A stretch of 64,000 nucleotides of DNA from Amyelois transitella. Taxonomy: Eukaryota > Arthropoda > Insecta > Lepidoptera > Pyralidae. Numbering within the stretch: position 1 is the first letter of the stretch; each line of letters starts with the position of its first letter. Positions 12,101 to 27,100 of the stretch are shown piece after piece. Below the pieces are notes generated by a model. That model ran no database searches. It was not told the DNA's origin and saw only the letters and a list, made by a program, of their open reading frames with translations. The stretch is taken from contig NC_083533.1 of NCBI RefSeq assembly GCF_032362555.1, positions 3,663,001 through 3,727,000 of the forward strand, in the 5' to 3' direction. The position numbers were made by a program, and so were the translations under genes.

Positions 12101-15100
12101 TACAAAAAAGTATAGGACCACTCCGTGTCTTTCCCCGTGGATGTCGTAAAAGATGACACAGTGGTAGGCTTATAAACTTGAGATTCTTCTTTAAGGCGAC
12201 AGGCTAGCAACCTGTCACTATTTGAATCTCAATTCTATCATTAAGCCAAATAGCTGAACGTGTCTATCGTCGGCTATCAGTCTTAACAAGACTGTTGGCT
12301 CTGTCTACCTCACAAGGGATACAGACGTAAATATATGTATCAATGTATGTCCCCATTAAATCGAAGGTGTAAGTATGCAGAGATCGTGGCAAGTGGAAAG
12401 AGGTAATCCCCCTACATTTATGAAGAGGTAGTCCCCCTACCTTTATGTATGTATGTAAATCGAAAGTGTATATATGTGTGTGTATGTATACTTACCATCG
12501 AAATCTCGACAACGCCTCTTGAAAGCAGCCTCGTGGTCTATTCTGCTGTCAGGCATAGGCGATAGGGAACGCGATCTGTCGCGGGATCTGTGAAAGAAAC
12601 ATTTAAAATTATTAGTTTGTTCCGCCGCTTCTTCTACACATCGCTCATTTGGTGGAACATTGACGGAATTGCACTTTTTTTCAAAATTGAGTTAAGTATG
12701 ACAAACGGCTCGTAAGTGGTAAATACGTTTGGAGAAACAAAGACAGAAATCAGTTTCCGACTATTTTTCGCGAGATGGCGTGATCGTCAATGTTCTTTAG
12801 TGAACTTTCGTAAAGATTTCGCGGCAACATCGCCGTAACGGTCAGTTGCGCGGGGGGCTCCGTGAAGTGATGACGTGTTTTGGTGCTACATCGACGGAAA
12901 GGTAATTATGACATCTTTTTTTCTTTCCTCTGGGTCAACAATGACGGTATTGATGTAAGTACGTCGATGTTGTCCCAAATTTTGTGTGTGTTTGGCGGAA
13001 ATAAAGACGAAATTTTATAATTTTTGGCAGTAAAGTCGTTATTGCTCCAAAAAATATTTTAATCGAATTACGTAAGTACCTAATGAGTTATTTTAATTGA
13101 AAAACATTACTATCTATGTAACTGAGAAAGAAATATTATGATCAACTGAGATTGGATCCTGCGTGTACAAATTCTTACAAAATATATCCGAAAATTATCC
13201 TAATTCTGACGTTGTATTTTATACTGACAATTGTGGAGGACAACAAAAAAACAGGTTGGTTAAATACTTTCTACTATTTGTATTATTTATTACTACCTAT
13301 TCAGAGATTCAACAATTAAATACCTAATTGTAAACTGAATTTCACTTTTACTTTTCCAGATTCATTCTTTCGATGTATTTATATGCTGTCAAGAGTTTAC
13401 GAATTAACACAATTACTCATAAATTCTTAATTCGAGGACATACCCAAAATGAGGGAGATACTGCTCACTCAATCATCGAAAAGGCTATTAAAAGGGCAAA
13501 GAAGTCTGGACCAATCTATGTGCCCGAACAATACCTTCAGATTATTAGGTCTGCAAAGAAAATAGGAAATCCGTTTAAAGTGAAAGAAATGAATTACGAT
13601 GATTTCTACGATCTTAAAAACTTGACTGAAGAAATTGGACTGAATACTACAAAAGACATTCAAGGAAATACAATTAAAACGAATGATATAAAATTAATTC
13701 AATTTCAAAAGGATGGCGAAATTTACAAATACAAAAATGGATATGATGAAGACTGGATAGAAGTGGAAACAAAAATTGTGAGAGCGAGATCCAAGAGTCC
13801 AACAAAAGAAATTCAAAATATTAGTTTAAAACCCGCTTACCGTAGTAAGATACCTATTGCTATAAAAAAAAAACAATTTACGAGAATTGATTCAAAAAAA
13901 TATTATACCTGGATACTATTCTTCTTTTTATGAGAGTATTTTCAATGCATAAGTTACCTAGTAGGTATTATAAAAGTGATAAAAATGTTTAACATTACAA
14001 GTTATAATAAGCTACTGAGCTGTGATTTAACTACCATTTCTTATTGTTTAGTAAGTACATAAGATTTAATGATTCTCAAAGTTTAATTAGTAAGTAAGTA
14101 AAAGCTCAAGTTTAAACTACCTACTACAAAAAGACTGATTAGTGTTTTCTTCTTAAATAAATAAGTTTTCTTCAAGATTTTGATAAAGCGTTGTTTTATT
14201 TTGTCATAAATGCATAACAATATTTATGGCCACGCTGCAGAATTTACTAAGCCTTAGGGATACAATGACGGAATTGTAGGTATCTTATGTTATAGTTGAC
14301 TATATAGACCCTAAAATTATGTTTTTTTGACGAAAAAAATACGGAATATATAAGTATATCAACCTAACTACAGTTTAAGAATAAAATACTTGGCTAAACT
14401 TGTATAATCAAGGTGATATGGCTCCACAAACTTTAAACTTGCTTTCCTGTAAAATTTAATAAAATGCAATTCCGTCAATGTTCTACCAAATGAGCGACAT
14501 GCGCTTTGGAAGCGGCAGTAGTTATAATTAGATTTAAGTGATGTGACGTCAATAAGTGATACCTTGTATCCAATTTTGAAAATAAATCTATTCTATTCTT
14601 CTATTCTATTCTATTATGTTATATCTCTGTGTAGGCAACCTTCTTGTACGCCATAGCAACGGTTGCCATGGATTTTGTTTGCGAGAAAAATGACAAAAAT
14701 ATAATTTTTATTGTAAATTTTTTTTTTATTTTATGTTGAATAATATAGTGATTTTAAACTGATTATTATTTCTCTCCTCTTTTTCTCCTTCTATCTTCTA
14801 TAGGAATAACTAATTTTGTAACTATACTTCCTACAACTGGTGAGCCCGACGTGATATAGGTCATTATAATTAGGTCTTATACCACTCCATATCTTACCAT
14901 CTGGACGTCGTGAAAGACTAAGGGAAAAGCTAAAAAAACTTGGTATTCTTATATCAGACGACCAACTAGCAACCTGTCACTATTTAAATCTCAATTCCAT
15001 CATGAAGCCGTACAGTACTGAACGTTACCTCTAAATCTTAAAGACTGTCAACCCTTAACATCGGTGGTTGAATTGGTGAGGTGCCTGGTTCAAATGCGTA

Positions 15101-18100
15101 ATGCGCAGATAGGCAGAGGTTCAAATCCCAATTCGGCCATGTACCAATGACTATTTTCAAAGTTATACACATTAGTTTGAATACCAACCGATGCTCTTTC
15201 GGTGAGGGAAAACATCGTGAGGGAACCTGCATTCAGTCAATTTGATGTGTAACCACAGATCCAATTCGGGTAAAGTTTATCTGCAAAGGTTGCGGAGGCA
15301 AGATGGATGTGACCACAGATCCAATTAATTCCGGTGAGATTTAGGTATCTGCGAAGTTTCAGAGGCCAGATGGAAGTCGCTTCATGCAAAAACCTGACTC
15401 ACCCAATCCAGGATCCACGGTCAAAGGCACACCTCGGTCTCCTAAACCCAAGAGTCGCCAGATGGAAGTCGCTTCATGCAAAAACCTGACTCACCCAATC
15501 CAGGATCCACGGTCAAAGGCACACCTCGGTCTCCTAAACCCAAGAGTCGCCAGATGGAAGTCGCTTCATGCAAAAACCTGACTCACCCAATCCAGGATCC
15601 ACGGTCAAAGGCACACCTCGGTCTCCTAAACCCAAGAGTCGCCAGATGGAAGTCGCTTCATGCAAAAACCTGACTCACCCAATCCAGGATCCACGGTCAA
15701 AGGCACACCTCGGTCTCCTAAACCCAAGAGTCGCCAGATGGAAGTCGCTTCATGCAAAAACCTGACTCACCCAATCCAGGATCCACGGTCAAAGGCACAC
15801 CTCGGTCTCCTAAACCCAAGAGTCGCCAGATGGAAGTCGCTTCATGCAAAAACCTGACTCACCCAATCCAGGATCCACGGTCAAAGGCACACCTCGGTCT
15901 CCTAAACCCAAGAGTCGCCAGATGGAAGTCGCTTCATGCAAAAACCTGACTCACCCAATCCAGGATCCACGGTCAAAGGCACACCTCGGTCTCCTAAACC
16001 CAAGAGTCGCCAGATGGAAGTCGCTTCATGCAAAAACCTGACTCACCCAATCCAGGATCCACGGTCAAAGGCACACCTCGGTCTCCTAAACCCAAGAGTC
16101 GCCAGATGGAAGTCGCTTCATGCAAAAACCTGACTCACCCAATCCAGGATCCACGGTCAAAGGCACACCTCGGTCTCCTAAACCCAAGAGTCGCCAGATG
16201 GAAGTCGCTTCATGCAAAAACCTGACTCACCCAATCCAGGATCCGATCCGATCTCGGTCTCCTTACGATGAGGGAAAACATCGTGAAGGAACCTGCATTC
16301 AGTCAATTTGATGTAAACGGATCCAATTAATTCGGGTGAGATTTATCTGCAAAAGTTGCAGAGGCCAGATGCAAGTCGCTTCATTCAAAAACCTGACTCA
16401 CCCAATGCAGGATCCACGGTCAAAGGCACACTTCAGTCTCCTAAACCCAAGAGAAAGATGTAAAAGGCTCAGTCTCCCTAAACGCAAGAGTAAGATATAA
16501 CAAGACTATCGACCCCGCCCACCGCTACCAACAAACAAAATGAATGAACACCGCACCTCTCCCTGTCCCTAGAGAGGGTGACCCAAGAGAAAGATATAAC
16601 AAGACTATCGACCCTATCCTAGGGTTCAAAAAGGCGGGAAAAATTCCGGATTTTTTTCAAATTCCCTCCTTTTTATACAATTTTTTTACGAAAGTTTCAA
16701 GAAAGATAAGAATGAAATATTTCATGTTTTTTATTAATAAAACGGAAAAATATGAAAGAGACGGAAAAATACGATAGGAAAAGTATTGATTACCTTAAAT
16801 ATGCATCATTGTTTTGAAAATTGGTAATTATACATAGAATATATATATAGTTCTTCAATCGTTTTTCTTATTTTTCGAAACAAACGACGAAAATCTCAAT
16901 AAAACCGTTTTTTCCCCAACGTTTTATTCTGATATATTTCAATGTAACAAACCAATAAAACGGTGAAAAACGAAACGTTTCTTTCACCGAAAAAAAAACA
17001 ATTTGTTTCTTTCGGAATTTTCAACGCTACCCTATCCACCGCTGACAACAAACAAAATGTATGAACACCGCACCTCTCCCTGTCCCTAGAGAGGGTGACT
17101 CTGTCCCTGTGGTCGCGGTCGCGCGACATGCGGTCGCGGTCGGCCTCGCGCGCCAACCTCAACCTGTCTCTGTCTCTCTCGTGCTCCCTGTCTCGCACCG
17201 GAACCGGAGATCGGGATCTGCAATAACAATTACAAATTATACATTTATTAATTATAGCGGCCCGCCCCGGCTTCGCACGGGTGGACATATCTTTGTGTTT
17301 TTTTTTAAATAAACAAAGAGTAAAAACAAATTTATGCCTATGTCACTTTTGAAGGTCTATTCTATATCTGTGCCAAATTTTATCAAAATCGGACCAGTAG
17401 TTTTTGAGTTAATTCCACACAAACATACAAAAATACAAATCTTTCCTCTTTATTATTAGTGTGGATGTGGATATAAAATGCCGTGTGGTTCCCGGCTATC
17501 AATAAAAAACAAAAGAGAATAGGACCACTCCATCTCTTTCCCATGGATGTCGTAAAAGGCGATTAAGGGATAGGCTTATAAACTTGTTATTCTTCTACGC
17601 GACGTGCTAGCTACCTGTCACTATTTGAATCTCAATTCCTTTGTAAAACCACACGAGCTGAACATGGCCTTTCAGTCTTTTCGAGACTGTTGTCTCCGTC
17701 TATCCCGCAAGGGATACAGACGTGTGACTTATATGTCATGTGATTCATATGCTCCTGGGGTCCTCAAATCGAAATTTATTTGTGACAAAACAGGTGAAAT
17801 GTTTATTTATTTATTTAAACCGTTATTGCACAAAAAATAAATGTACCTACAAAAGGCGGACTTAACGCCGTTTGGCATTCACCATTTGAATCTTAATTCT
17901 ATCATTAAGCCAAACAGCTGAACGCGGCCATTCAGTCCTTTCAAGACTGTTGTCTCTGTCTACCCCGCAAGGGATATTTATTTATTTAAACTTCATTGCA
18001 CAAAATACAAATGTATAGCACAATTGGTGGACTTAATGCTAGAAGCATTATCTACCAGTCAACCATTGGGTCTGACAGAGAACTTAATGTGGGGTTAAAC

Positions 18101-21100
18101 TAAATAAATATATTTATACCTACACAAAATATAAAATAAAATAATTATAATATACATACATAAAAACTACAATAGATAAACAATATACATAAATAAATAG
18201 GTGCAGCGATTACCGAAATGAGTGAAAAAGCGATATTAAATACCCTCGCGACTCAAGAAAAATTAGATATAGACGTGAACATATGTATGTATGTATGTCA
18301 TTCTCTACCAGTCTACCAGCTGAAACGTTCCGAGGATCACCACATACCTGGACCTGGTGGCGGGCCTGTCCGCCGCCGGGGGACTCCTGTTGCGGTAGCG
18401 GCCTCGCGGCGACGGGGATCTCGACATGGGACGGCGACTGGGAACAATACACAATCCAGAACATTGTTATTTCATCTTATACTAGAGGCCGCCCGCGACT
18501 TCGTCCGCATGGAAACCCTATCAATCCCGGGGGAACTCTGGGATAAAAAGTAGCCTATGTGTTATTCTGGGTCTTCAGCTACCTACATACCAAATTTCAT
18601 GGTAATCGGTTCAGTAGTTTTTGCGTGAAAGAGTAACAAACATCCATACAAACTTTCGCCTTTATAATAGTACCTAGTAGGATGTATGTAGGTGTGTCAT
18701 GTGGAGAGGATGAATGAAAGCAGGTTGACTAAACAGATACACAAGGAGAGTGCGGAGGGAAAGGTCGGAGTGGGAAGACCTAGACGAACGTATCTTGATC
18801 AAATTGAGGACGTCCTGGTAAAGGGTCAGGTCAAAAGTACCCGCCGAAACCGTCGAGCTTGTATGAAGAGAGTTATGAATGTGGATGAAGCGAAGGAAGT
18901 ATGCAGAGATCGTGGCGAGTGGAAAGAGGTAGTCTCTGCCTACCCCTCCGGGAAAGAGGCGTGATTTTATGTATGTATGTAGGTATATTAAATTCTCGTG
19001 TCACAATGTTCGTTCTCGTACTCTTACGAAACTCAAATTCTCATGAAATTTTGTGAGCATATTCAGTAGGTCTAAGAATCGTATGTTGTAAAAGGCTACT
19101 AAAGGAAAGGTTTATAAACTTGGGATAGACGGATAAAACTCTTTACTGCACTATAAGAGTAAAACATACAAAAAACAACACAAAACAGACAGAGATGGCA
19201 CAAAGGCGGACTCATCGCTAATGCAATCTCTTCCAGTCAACCTTTGGGTGGAAGGAAACCAAACAGGAGATCGGGCTAGCAACCTGTCACTATATGAATC
19301 TCAACTCTATCACCAAGCCATACAGCTGAACGTTATTTTACGAGTGGAGACGAGGCATAAAAAATAATTAAACAATTAATATTTAATAATATTATTTATT
19401 AATTAATTAAATTATTAATTATTAAATTTACATTTTTAAAAAATGCATAGTACATACCGCACGGCGTCGTGGTGCCGCCGCAGCCGCGCGCGCCGCTCGC
19501 CCGAGCGCGACCGGCGCCGGCGCCGCTCCTCGCGCTCGCGCGCCTGCGCACCACAAGTCATAGTCAATAAATATACACGGGACAAATTACACAGATCGAG
19601 TTAGCCTCGAAGTAAGTTCGAGATTTGTGTTACGAGATACTAACTCAACGATACTATATTTTATAATAAATACTTATATAGATAAACAAGACCCAGGACC
19701 CAATCAGAAAAACTTCGTTTCTCATCGTGCCCTGGCCGGGATTCGAACCCGAAGCCTCCGGTGTCACAGACAACCGTACTACCGCTGCGCCACAGAAATC
19801 GTCAGATAACTGTAGCGACATCTCAACGTCATTTATATTAAGTATTAAGTGATATTGAAGTATTCCATAATAATGAATAAAAGTTTTGTATTTATCAAAC
19901 ATTCAGAAAACTCCAAGAACTAAATGAATATAAATGAGAAAGTCTGTATCTGTCACGTCTATACGGCTAGTTTACAAAATTTACACGGATTCAAATACAG
20001 AGCGCTCTTCCCTCAGGAAATTCTCACAAAAGCATATGAGTCCTGAGGCCAAATAATAGTTAAATATTAAATTTTCAAAAAGTTCAGACTCACGCCATCA
20101 CCCCGCCTGTCTCGTCTTCTGGGCGGTTGGTCCACTGGTTCTTCTAGAAGTTCGGTAAGCGGTAACACCTGAAAGAAATTAACATTATATAAGAAATATA
20201 AGGTAATGTCGTAAAAGGCGACTAAGGGATAGGCTTACAAACTTGGGATTCTTCTTTTAGGCGATGGGCTAGCAACCTGTCACTATTTGAATCTCAATTC
20301 TATCATTAAGCCAAACAGCTGAACGTGGCCCAACAGTCTCTTTAAGACTGTTGTCTCTGTCTACCCCGCAAGGGACATAGACGTGACTATATGTATGTAG
20401 AAAATAATTTCCTTATTTCTTTACTAGCTGCGCCCGCGTGGAATAGTTATTTTGGCCCTCAAGGATGAATAATTTTCCGTCTTTTTTTTTCACATTTTCC
20501 ATTATTTCTTAGCTCCTAAAAGTTGCAGCGTGATGTTATAATTATAAAATCCTAAAGCGTTACTCAAGTTAATTTTTTAACAAAATTTCAAGTATGTAAA
20601 CAGCTGATGTACCTAGTTACTTTAAAAAAATGAAATAAGACATAACCCACCTTGACGAGCGTGTGCTCAATGGGCGGAGCCCTGCTGGCGCTGAGTTCCC
20701 CGCGGGACACCACCACGCGGTGCCGCGGGGCGCCGCCCGCCGCGGGGGAGCGCGGCCGCGGCGCCCCGCCCAGCGGACGCGGCTCCGCGACCACGCCGTT
20801 CACCGGCGCTGGAGAGACGGAGGTCACATTTATATAGATACTAGCTGTCCCGGCAAACGTTGTTTTGCCATATAAGTAATTTCTAGTTAAAAAAAAATGT
20901 TGAGGGTGGACAACTCTTAACACTTAGGGGTATGAAAAATAGATGTTAGCCGATTCTCAGACCTACTGAATATGCATGCAAAATTTGGTTAAAATCGGTA
21001 AAGCCGTTTCAAACATTGTGACACGAGAATTTTATATATAAGATGTTATGTTCAGTTTAGTCTTACAGCTCACTCAAGAGCATCGGTTAGTATCTAAATA

Positions 21101-24100
21101 TAATGTACAGAACTTCGCAAATATAAGTATGTATGTATGTATTGAGACATTTAAAACCTAGTAGGTACTTATTAATGAAGCTGATTTATATAGAATCAAA
21201 TAAGTCTAAAATTTATAATACTCACGTTGATTTTCAGTGTCGGCCCCCTCTATTTTGTCTTCGGTCTGTCCCGCTTCGTGCGCAGGCGCCGGCGATGGCA
21301 GCTTCTCGCTAAACTTCAGGTAATCATTGCTCTCCAGAGATTTGAACAGCATTTCCACAAAGGGTTTTGTTTCTGTTGATAAAAAAAAAGATTAAGAGGT
21401 CACATTGTGGTCACAGCCTATTATTATGAGCGTCTGCGGTCGAATCAGTTAGTTACATACATATAGTCATGCCTTGTGGGGTAGACAGAGCCAACAGTCC
21501 TAAAAGACTGAAACGCCACCATCAGTTTTATGATGGAATTGAGATCCAGTGACAGATTACTAGCCCATCGCCTACAAGAGGAATCCTAAAGTTTATAAGT
21601 CACAATGTGTAATGCTTAGATTTTTAAAACTACAAAACAAATGCAATTTCTTTTTAAAGGTAGATTGATCCAAGAGGAAGTTTATATACCTACTAGCTGT
21701 GCCCGCGACTTCATCCGCGTGGAATACTTATTTTGGGCATCATTGAAGCCCTCAAGGATGAATAATTTTCCCCGTTCTTTTCAAATCTTCCATTATTTCT
21801 TTGCTTCTTATAGGTGCAGCGTGATGTTATATAGCCTAAAGCCTTTCCCGATAAATGGTCTATTCTTATTAAAGTATTTTTCAATTCGTACCAGTAGTTC
21901 CTGAGATTAGCGCGTTCAAACAAACAAACTCTTCAGCTTTATAATATTAGTATAGATATATAAATGCTACCCGTGTGAAGTCGGTCGAGGTCACCAGTTC
22001 GATGTAAAAAAGTAACACTACACTCACCCTGCTGCAGGAACACATCAAGCTGGTCGACCATGCCATCTCTCAGCTCGTCCAGCGGTTTGTCCTTCTTCAC
22101 CAGTGCATACACGTATTTGGCGAGGGCGGCTGGGTCGGCGTCGCATCTATGGAGACGAATAAGATGGATCAATACAAATACTCTAAACATTACGGACCAA
22201 TGAAGAATAAAAGTTTACTTTTGGAAAAAATACATAAAGACACGTCTATATCCCATGCGGGGTGGACAGAGTCAACAGTCTCGAAAATAATGACAGGCCA
22301 CATTCAGCTCTTTGTCTTTGTTAGAGATTTGTGAACGCAATCAAATTATATAGTCTGTGGTAGCTTCCCGCCCTTTTTTGCTCTCGCTCTCTGGTAACAT
22401 ACGTCAATATCCGTGAACACTGTTTTTGTGCGCTAATTAATTGTAATAAAGTAATTTACATATCTATAACATCCAGTTTTTATTTTCTTGCTCTAAAATC
22501 ATCATGGTAGCAGAGCGTAGTTACTAAGCAAGAAAATAAAGTCATTAGTTTGTTCCGTGAAAGTATTTTGTGCTGTCAGCCATTTTGAGGCTAGAAGTTT
22601 GCCGCGTGAAAAATACCGCCTACAGCAATCTTTTGTTGAGAGTACACTGCAAAAATGTCGAATGCCGGACACAATCCTTTCCACATCGATAGACTTGTCG
22701 GAAGAGACAATTATGCTAGTTGGAAATTCGCTGTACAGGCATATTTCGAGCTGGAAGAATTGTGGTGCTGCGTCACTGGAACAAACTCAGATACAAAGAA
22801 GGAAACAAAAGCTAAGTCAAAGCTAATCTTGTTATTAGATCCAATCAACTATGTGCATGTACAGAACGCAATTACATGTAAAGATGTCTGGGAAAATTTG
22901 GAGAAAGCTTTTGACGATAGTGGGTTGTACAGGAGGGTAGCTTTGCTGAGAGACCTCATAACAACTACTTTGGATTCTTCAAGAAATGTTGATGATTACG
23001 TTAACAAGATAATGTCGAGTGCACACAAGCTTAGAAATATTAAGTTCAATATTGATGATGAATGGCTCGGAACGCTGATGTTGGCAGGCTTACCTGAGAC
23101 GTATAAGCCTATGATTATGGGATTGGAGAGCTCCGGAATCAAGATCAGCGCAGACGCCATTAAAACAAAACTCCTGCAGGAAGTACAATGCTCAGAGAGC
23201 TCAGCGTTCTTCACAAGGAAAAAGGGTGTGAGCCATGTTAAAAATATATTGAAGTTCAACAAAGGGCCCAGATGTTATAAGTGCAATAAACATGGCCATA
23301 TTGCAAAGAATTGCTATAGCAATGTGAATAAGAAGAATTTGGAAAGTAAAAATAAAGAAGAAAGCAAGGAAATAGGTTTCATTGCAGCATTTTCAGCTTC
23401 TTCACAGTCCATGCATCCTGATTTATGGTATGTGGACTCAGGTGCTTCAATGCACATGACAAATAATTGTCAATCTATGTATGATGTCACAAGTCCACCG
23501 ATACCATCAATAACAGTTGCCAGTAAGACACCGTTACCTGTTAAAAGTATGGGAAAGGTAAATTTATTGATGCAAGGTGATGAAGGGAGTAAAATTCAGG
23601 TAAGGCAAGTGCTATACATACCTAAACTTGCAGCTAATTTGTTGTCTGTCAGTGCCATGGTGAAAAATGGTTGTAAAGTAATTTTTAGAGACAAAGGCTG
23701 TGATATCTATGATCATAATAATAAACTCTTGTGTTCAGCAACATTAGTGAATAATTTATACCAATTAGACACACACCGAGAAGTATATTGCAACCTTACA
23801 TGTTCTAATAACCTAAATGATGTTGTTTTGTGGCACAGAAGGATGGGCCACCTGAATTTTACAGATGTTAACAAGTTGCCAGAGTGTGCAGAGGGTGTCA
23901 ATCCTTTCCCTGACAAAAGTAGAAGCTCGATCACCTGCATCACCTGTATCACGGGAAAACAATCCAGACTGCCCTTCAACAATAAAGGTACGAGAGCATC
24001 AGAGCCCCTACAGCTTGTTCACAGCGATCTCTGTGGACCCATGGAACAAGTATCACTCGGAGGTATGAAATATTTTGCTACTTTCATAGATGATTACACT

Positions 24101-27100
24101 AGAAAAGTGTATGTATATTTATTGAAAAACAAATCGAGTGTGCTTGATGTTTTTAAAGATTTTAAGAGCAAGGTAGAGAATGAACTTGACAGAAAGATTA
24201 AATCTATTCGTTCAGACAATGGTAAAGAATATGTCGGTACTGATTTTGAAGGTTTTCTGCGCAAACATGGTATCGAACATCAGACTAGCACTCCGTATAC
24301 TCCACAGCAAAATGGACTAGCTGAGCGCATGAACCGCTCACTAGTGGAAAGAGCAAAGTGTATGTTGTTTGATGCCAATTTGTCAAAACAATATTGGGCT
24401 GAGGCGATAGCAACAGCAGCCTATGTGATTAACCGATCTCCAACAAAGTCACTTGGTGGTAAAACCCCAATAGAATTATGGAGTGGCAGGAAACCAAACT
24501 TGTCTAATTTGAGAATTTTTGGCTCTGAAGTTATGGTACAAATACCTAAAGAACGACGTCAAAAATGGGATGCTAAGTCAAGAAAATTAATATTTGTTGG
24601 ATATTGCGAATCCACGAAAGGATACCGCGTACTTGATCCTAGCACAAATAAAATAATTAAAAGTAGAGATGTGGTGTTCCTAGAAAGTACTGAAGGAAAT
24701 AATAATAACATTTACTTACCTTGTGTGTCTAACAGTAGTCCGACAGCAGTACAGCTACCTGAGGAGACCTGCAAAGAGGAGATAGAAGAAAACCTACCTG
24801 AGTCTTCTGATGATGAGTACCAGTCTGGCGACAATGATGATTCAACCTATTTACCAGAAGAATCGATTGAGTTGGAGACACCGATACGTAATATAAATCT
24901 ACGCCCACGGCGAAATGTCGAATACAGAGAAGAAGACGAGCCTGATGTGAGTTATTTTTGTCCTATATTTAATCTAAATGATCCAAAGACATTAGAGGAG
25001 GCTCTTTCATCTTCCCATGCTGACCAGTGGAAGAAGGCCATGCAGGAAGAATATGATTCTTTACTCCAAAATAAAACCTGGTCATTGGTTGACTTACCAT
25101 CAGATAAAAGGGCATTGCCCTGCAAATGGGTATTTAAAACCAAAACTAATGAGAAAGGAGAGGTCATACGCTTTAAGGCAAGATTGGTCATCAAGGGGTA
25201 TGCTCAGAAGAAGGGTAGTGATTATGAAGAGATATATGCACCAGTGGTAAGATATACATCTATACGGTACTTGATAGCCCTAGCTGCAAAGTATGATCTG
25301 GAAATGTCACAGATGGATGCTGTAAGTGCATTTCTACAGGGTGACATAGACACTGAGATTTATATGTCACAACCCGAAAACTACAGGAAAAATAACCAGG
25401 TATGCTTCCTTCATAAATCAATTTACGGACTTAAGCAGGCTAGCAGACAATGGAATATTAAATTGAATTCTGCACTACTTAATATTGGATTGACTAGATC
25501 AAAGATTGATCCTTGTCTGTATCATTTGGTGAATCATTCAACAATGATATTCATTGCAGTCTGGGTAGATGATTTCTTAATATTCACCAGTTCTACTATA
25601 ACTAGAAAAGAAATTGAAGAAAAATTGAAAGCAGAATTTAGTATGAAAGACTTGGGAGACTTGAAGCAGTGTATCGGTATAAGTATAAGCAGGAATCGAA
25701 AAACAGGTGTGATATTGTTAGATCAAGAGAAGTACATTAACATGATGTTGAAACGTTTTGGCATGTCTGAATGCAAACCAGTCCGTACTCCTATTGAAGT
25801 AAATGAAAAATTCGAAAAGAATTCTGAAGACAGGGATATTGATATTCCATACAGAGAGGCGGTAGGATGTCTTATATACCTTGCACATGTTTCCAGGCCT
25901 GATATTACCTTTGCAGTGAGTAAACTGAGTCAATTCTGCAACAATCCAGGACATCAACACTGGCTTGGAGTGAAGCGAGTTATGCGATATCTCCAGGGCA
26001 CAAAGGACCTAAAGATGTGCTATAAAAGGGAAGAGTCTCATAGCATAACAGGATACTGCGATGCTGACTGGGCTAGCGACTCACTAGATAGAAGATCCTG
26101 CACGGGTTATACTTTTCTGTTTCAGAATGCATCTATATCATGGAATTCATGTAAACAACAGACAGTAGCACTTTCTACTGCCGAGGCTGAGTATATGGCA
26201 ATGGCGTCGGCTACCCAGGAAGCTTTGTGGCTACAGCAGTTACAAGCAGAGCTTGGCCAAGGCGACGATGGTGCGCTTCTCATATACTGCGACAATCAAA
26301 GTGCTATCAAGCTGGCTTCAACGGACTGTTACAAACCAAGAACTAAGCACATAGACATTCGGTGGCATTTTATTAGAGAGAATATTGTTAAATGTAAAAT
26401 AAAATTTTTGTTTGTTAACAGTTGTAATATGGTAGCTGATAACTTAACTAAAGGAACCACTTTTGAGAAACATTTGTATTGTATAACTAAAATGGGATTG
26501 CGTTCTGTAGGGAGTGTTAGAGATTTGTGAACGCAATCAAATTATATAGTCTGTGGTAGCTTCCCGCCCTTTTTTGCTCTCGCTCTCTGGTAACATACGT
26601 CAATATCCGTGAACACTGTTTTTGTGCGCTAATTAATTGTAATAAAATAATTTACATATCTATAACATCCAGTTTTTATTTTCTTGCTCTAAAATCATCA
26701 GTCTTAACAATGGAATTGAGATTTAAACAGGTTTCTAGCCTATGGTCTACAAGAAGAGTCCAAAGTTTATTACCCTTTCCCACAGTCGCCTCTTACGGCA
26801 TCCATGGAAAATCTTAAGTGCCAGGATGCACATGACACTGTCAACGAATTTCACAATACACGGTAATTTCATAAAACTTGTAGATAAATAGGAGTACAAA
26901 ATATTAATTTACAAATTATAAATACCTATTACATAGGTACATTACATGCCTGCATTATCAACACTGTGTACATCAATTTCAGCATAACAGCATCAAAATA
27001 TTGATAAGATTATGTTGAAAACTTCACTACTATAGATTAATTAAGTACACAGGTACACCTTCATACTGAAATATTTACATGCTCGACAATTTGTTGTTAC

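Larger units (their letters stand above)
22319..26700 (+). mobile_element. Copia (Ty1-type) LTR retrotransposon, apparently intact
   Basis: The 4382-bp element has 186-bp LTRs beginning TGTTAGAG and ending TCATCA, a tRNA primer site, one 1291-codon gag-pol frame, and the 5-bp target duplication GTCTT at 22314-22318 and 26701-26705. The two LTRs differ at one position that I can see (G/A in TAATAAARTAATTT). This points to recent insertion. It lies in intron 1 of RBM26, in the opposite orientation to that gene. Confidence 0.97.

Noticed and set aside
15364..16243. Regular repeats resembling a CRISPR array
   Set aside because: The whole 92-bp unit is identical with no variable spacers, there are no cas genes, and the unit is part of a dispersed eukaryotic SINE-like family.
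15384..16311. Nine 65-codon ORFs with the same protein
   Set aside because: They arise because the same 92-bp text repeats; each stops after two units and no start context or homology supports them.
18218..18553. 111-codon plus-strand ORF over RBM26 exon 7
   Set aside because: Antisense shadow of the arginine/serine-rich exon; it has no family motif.
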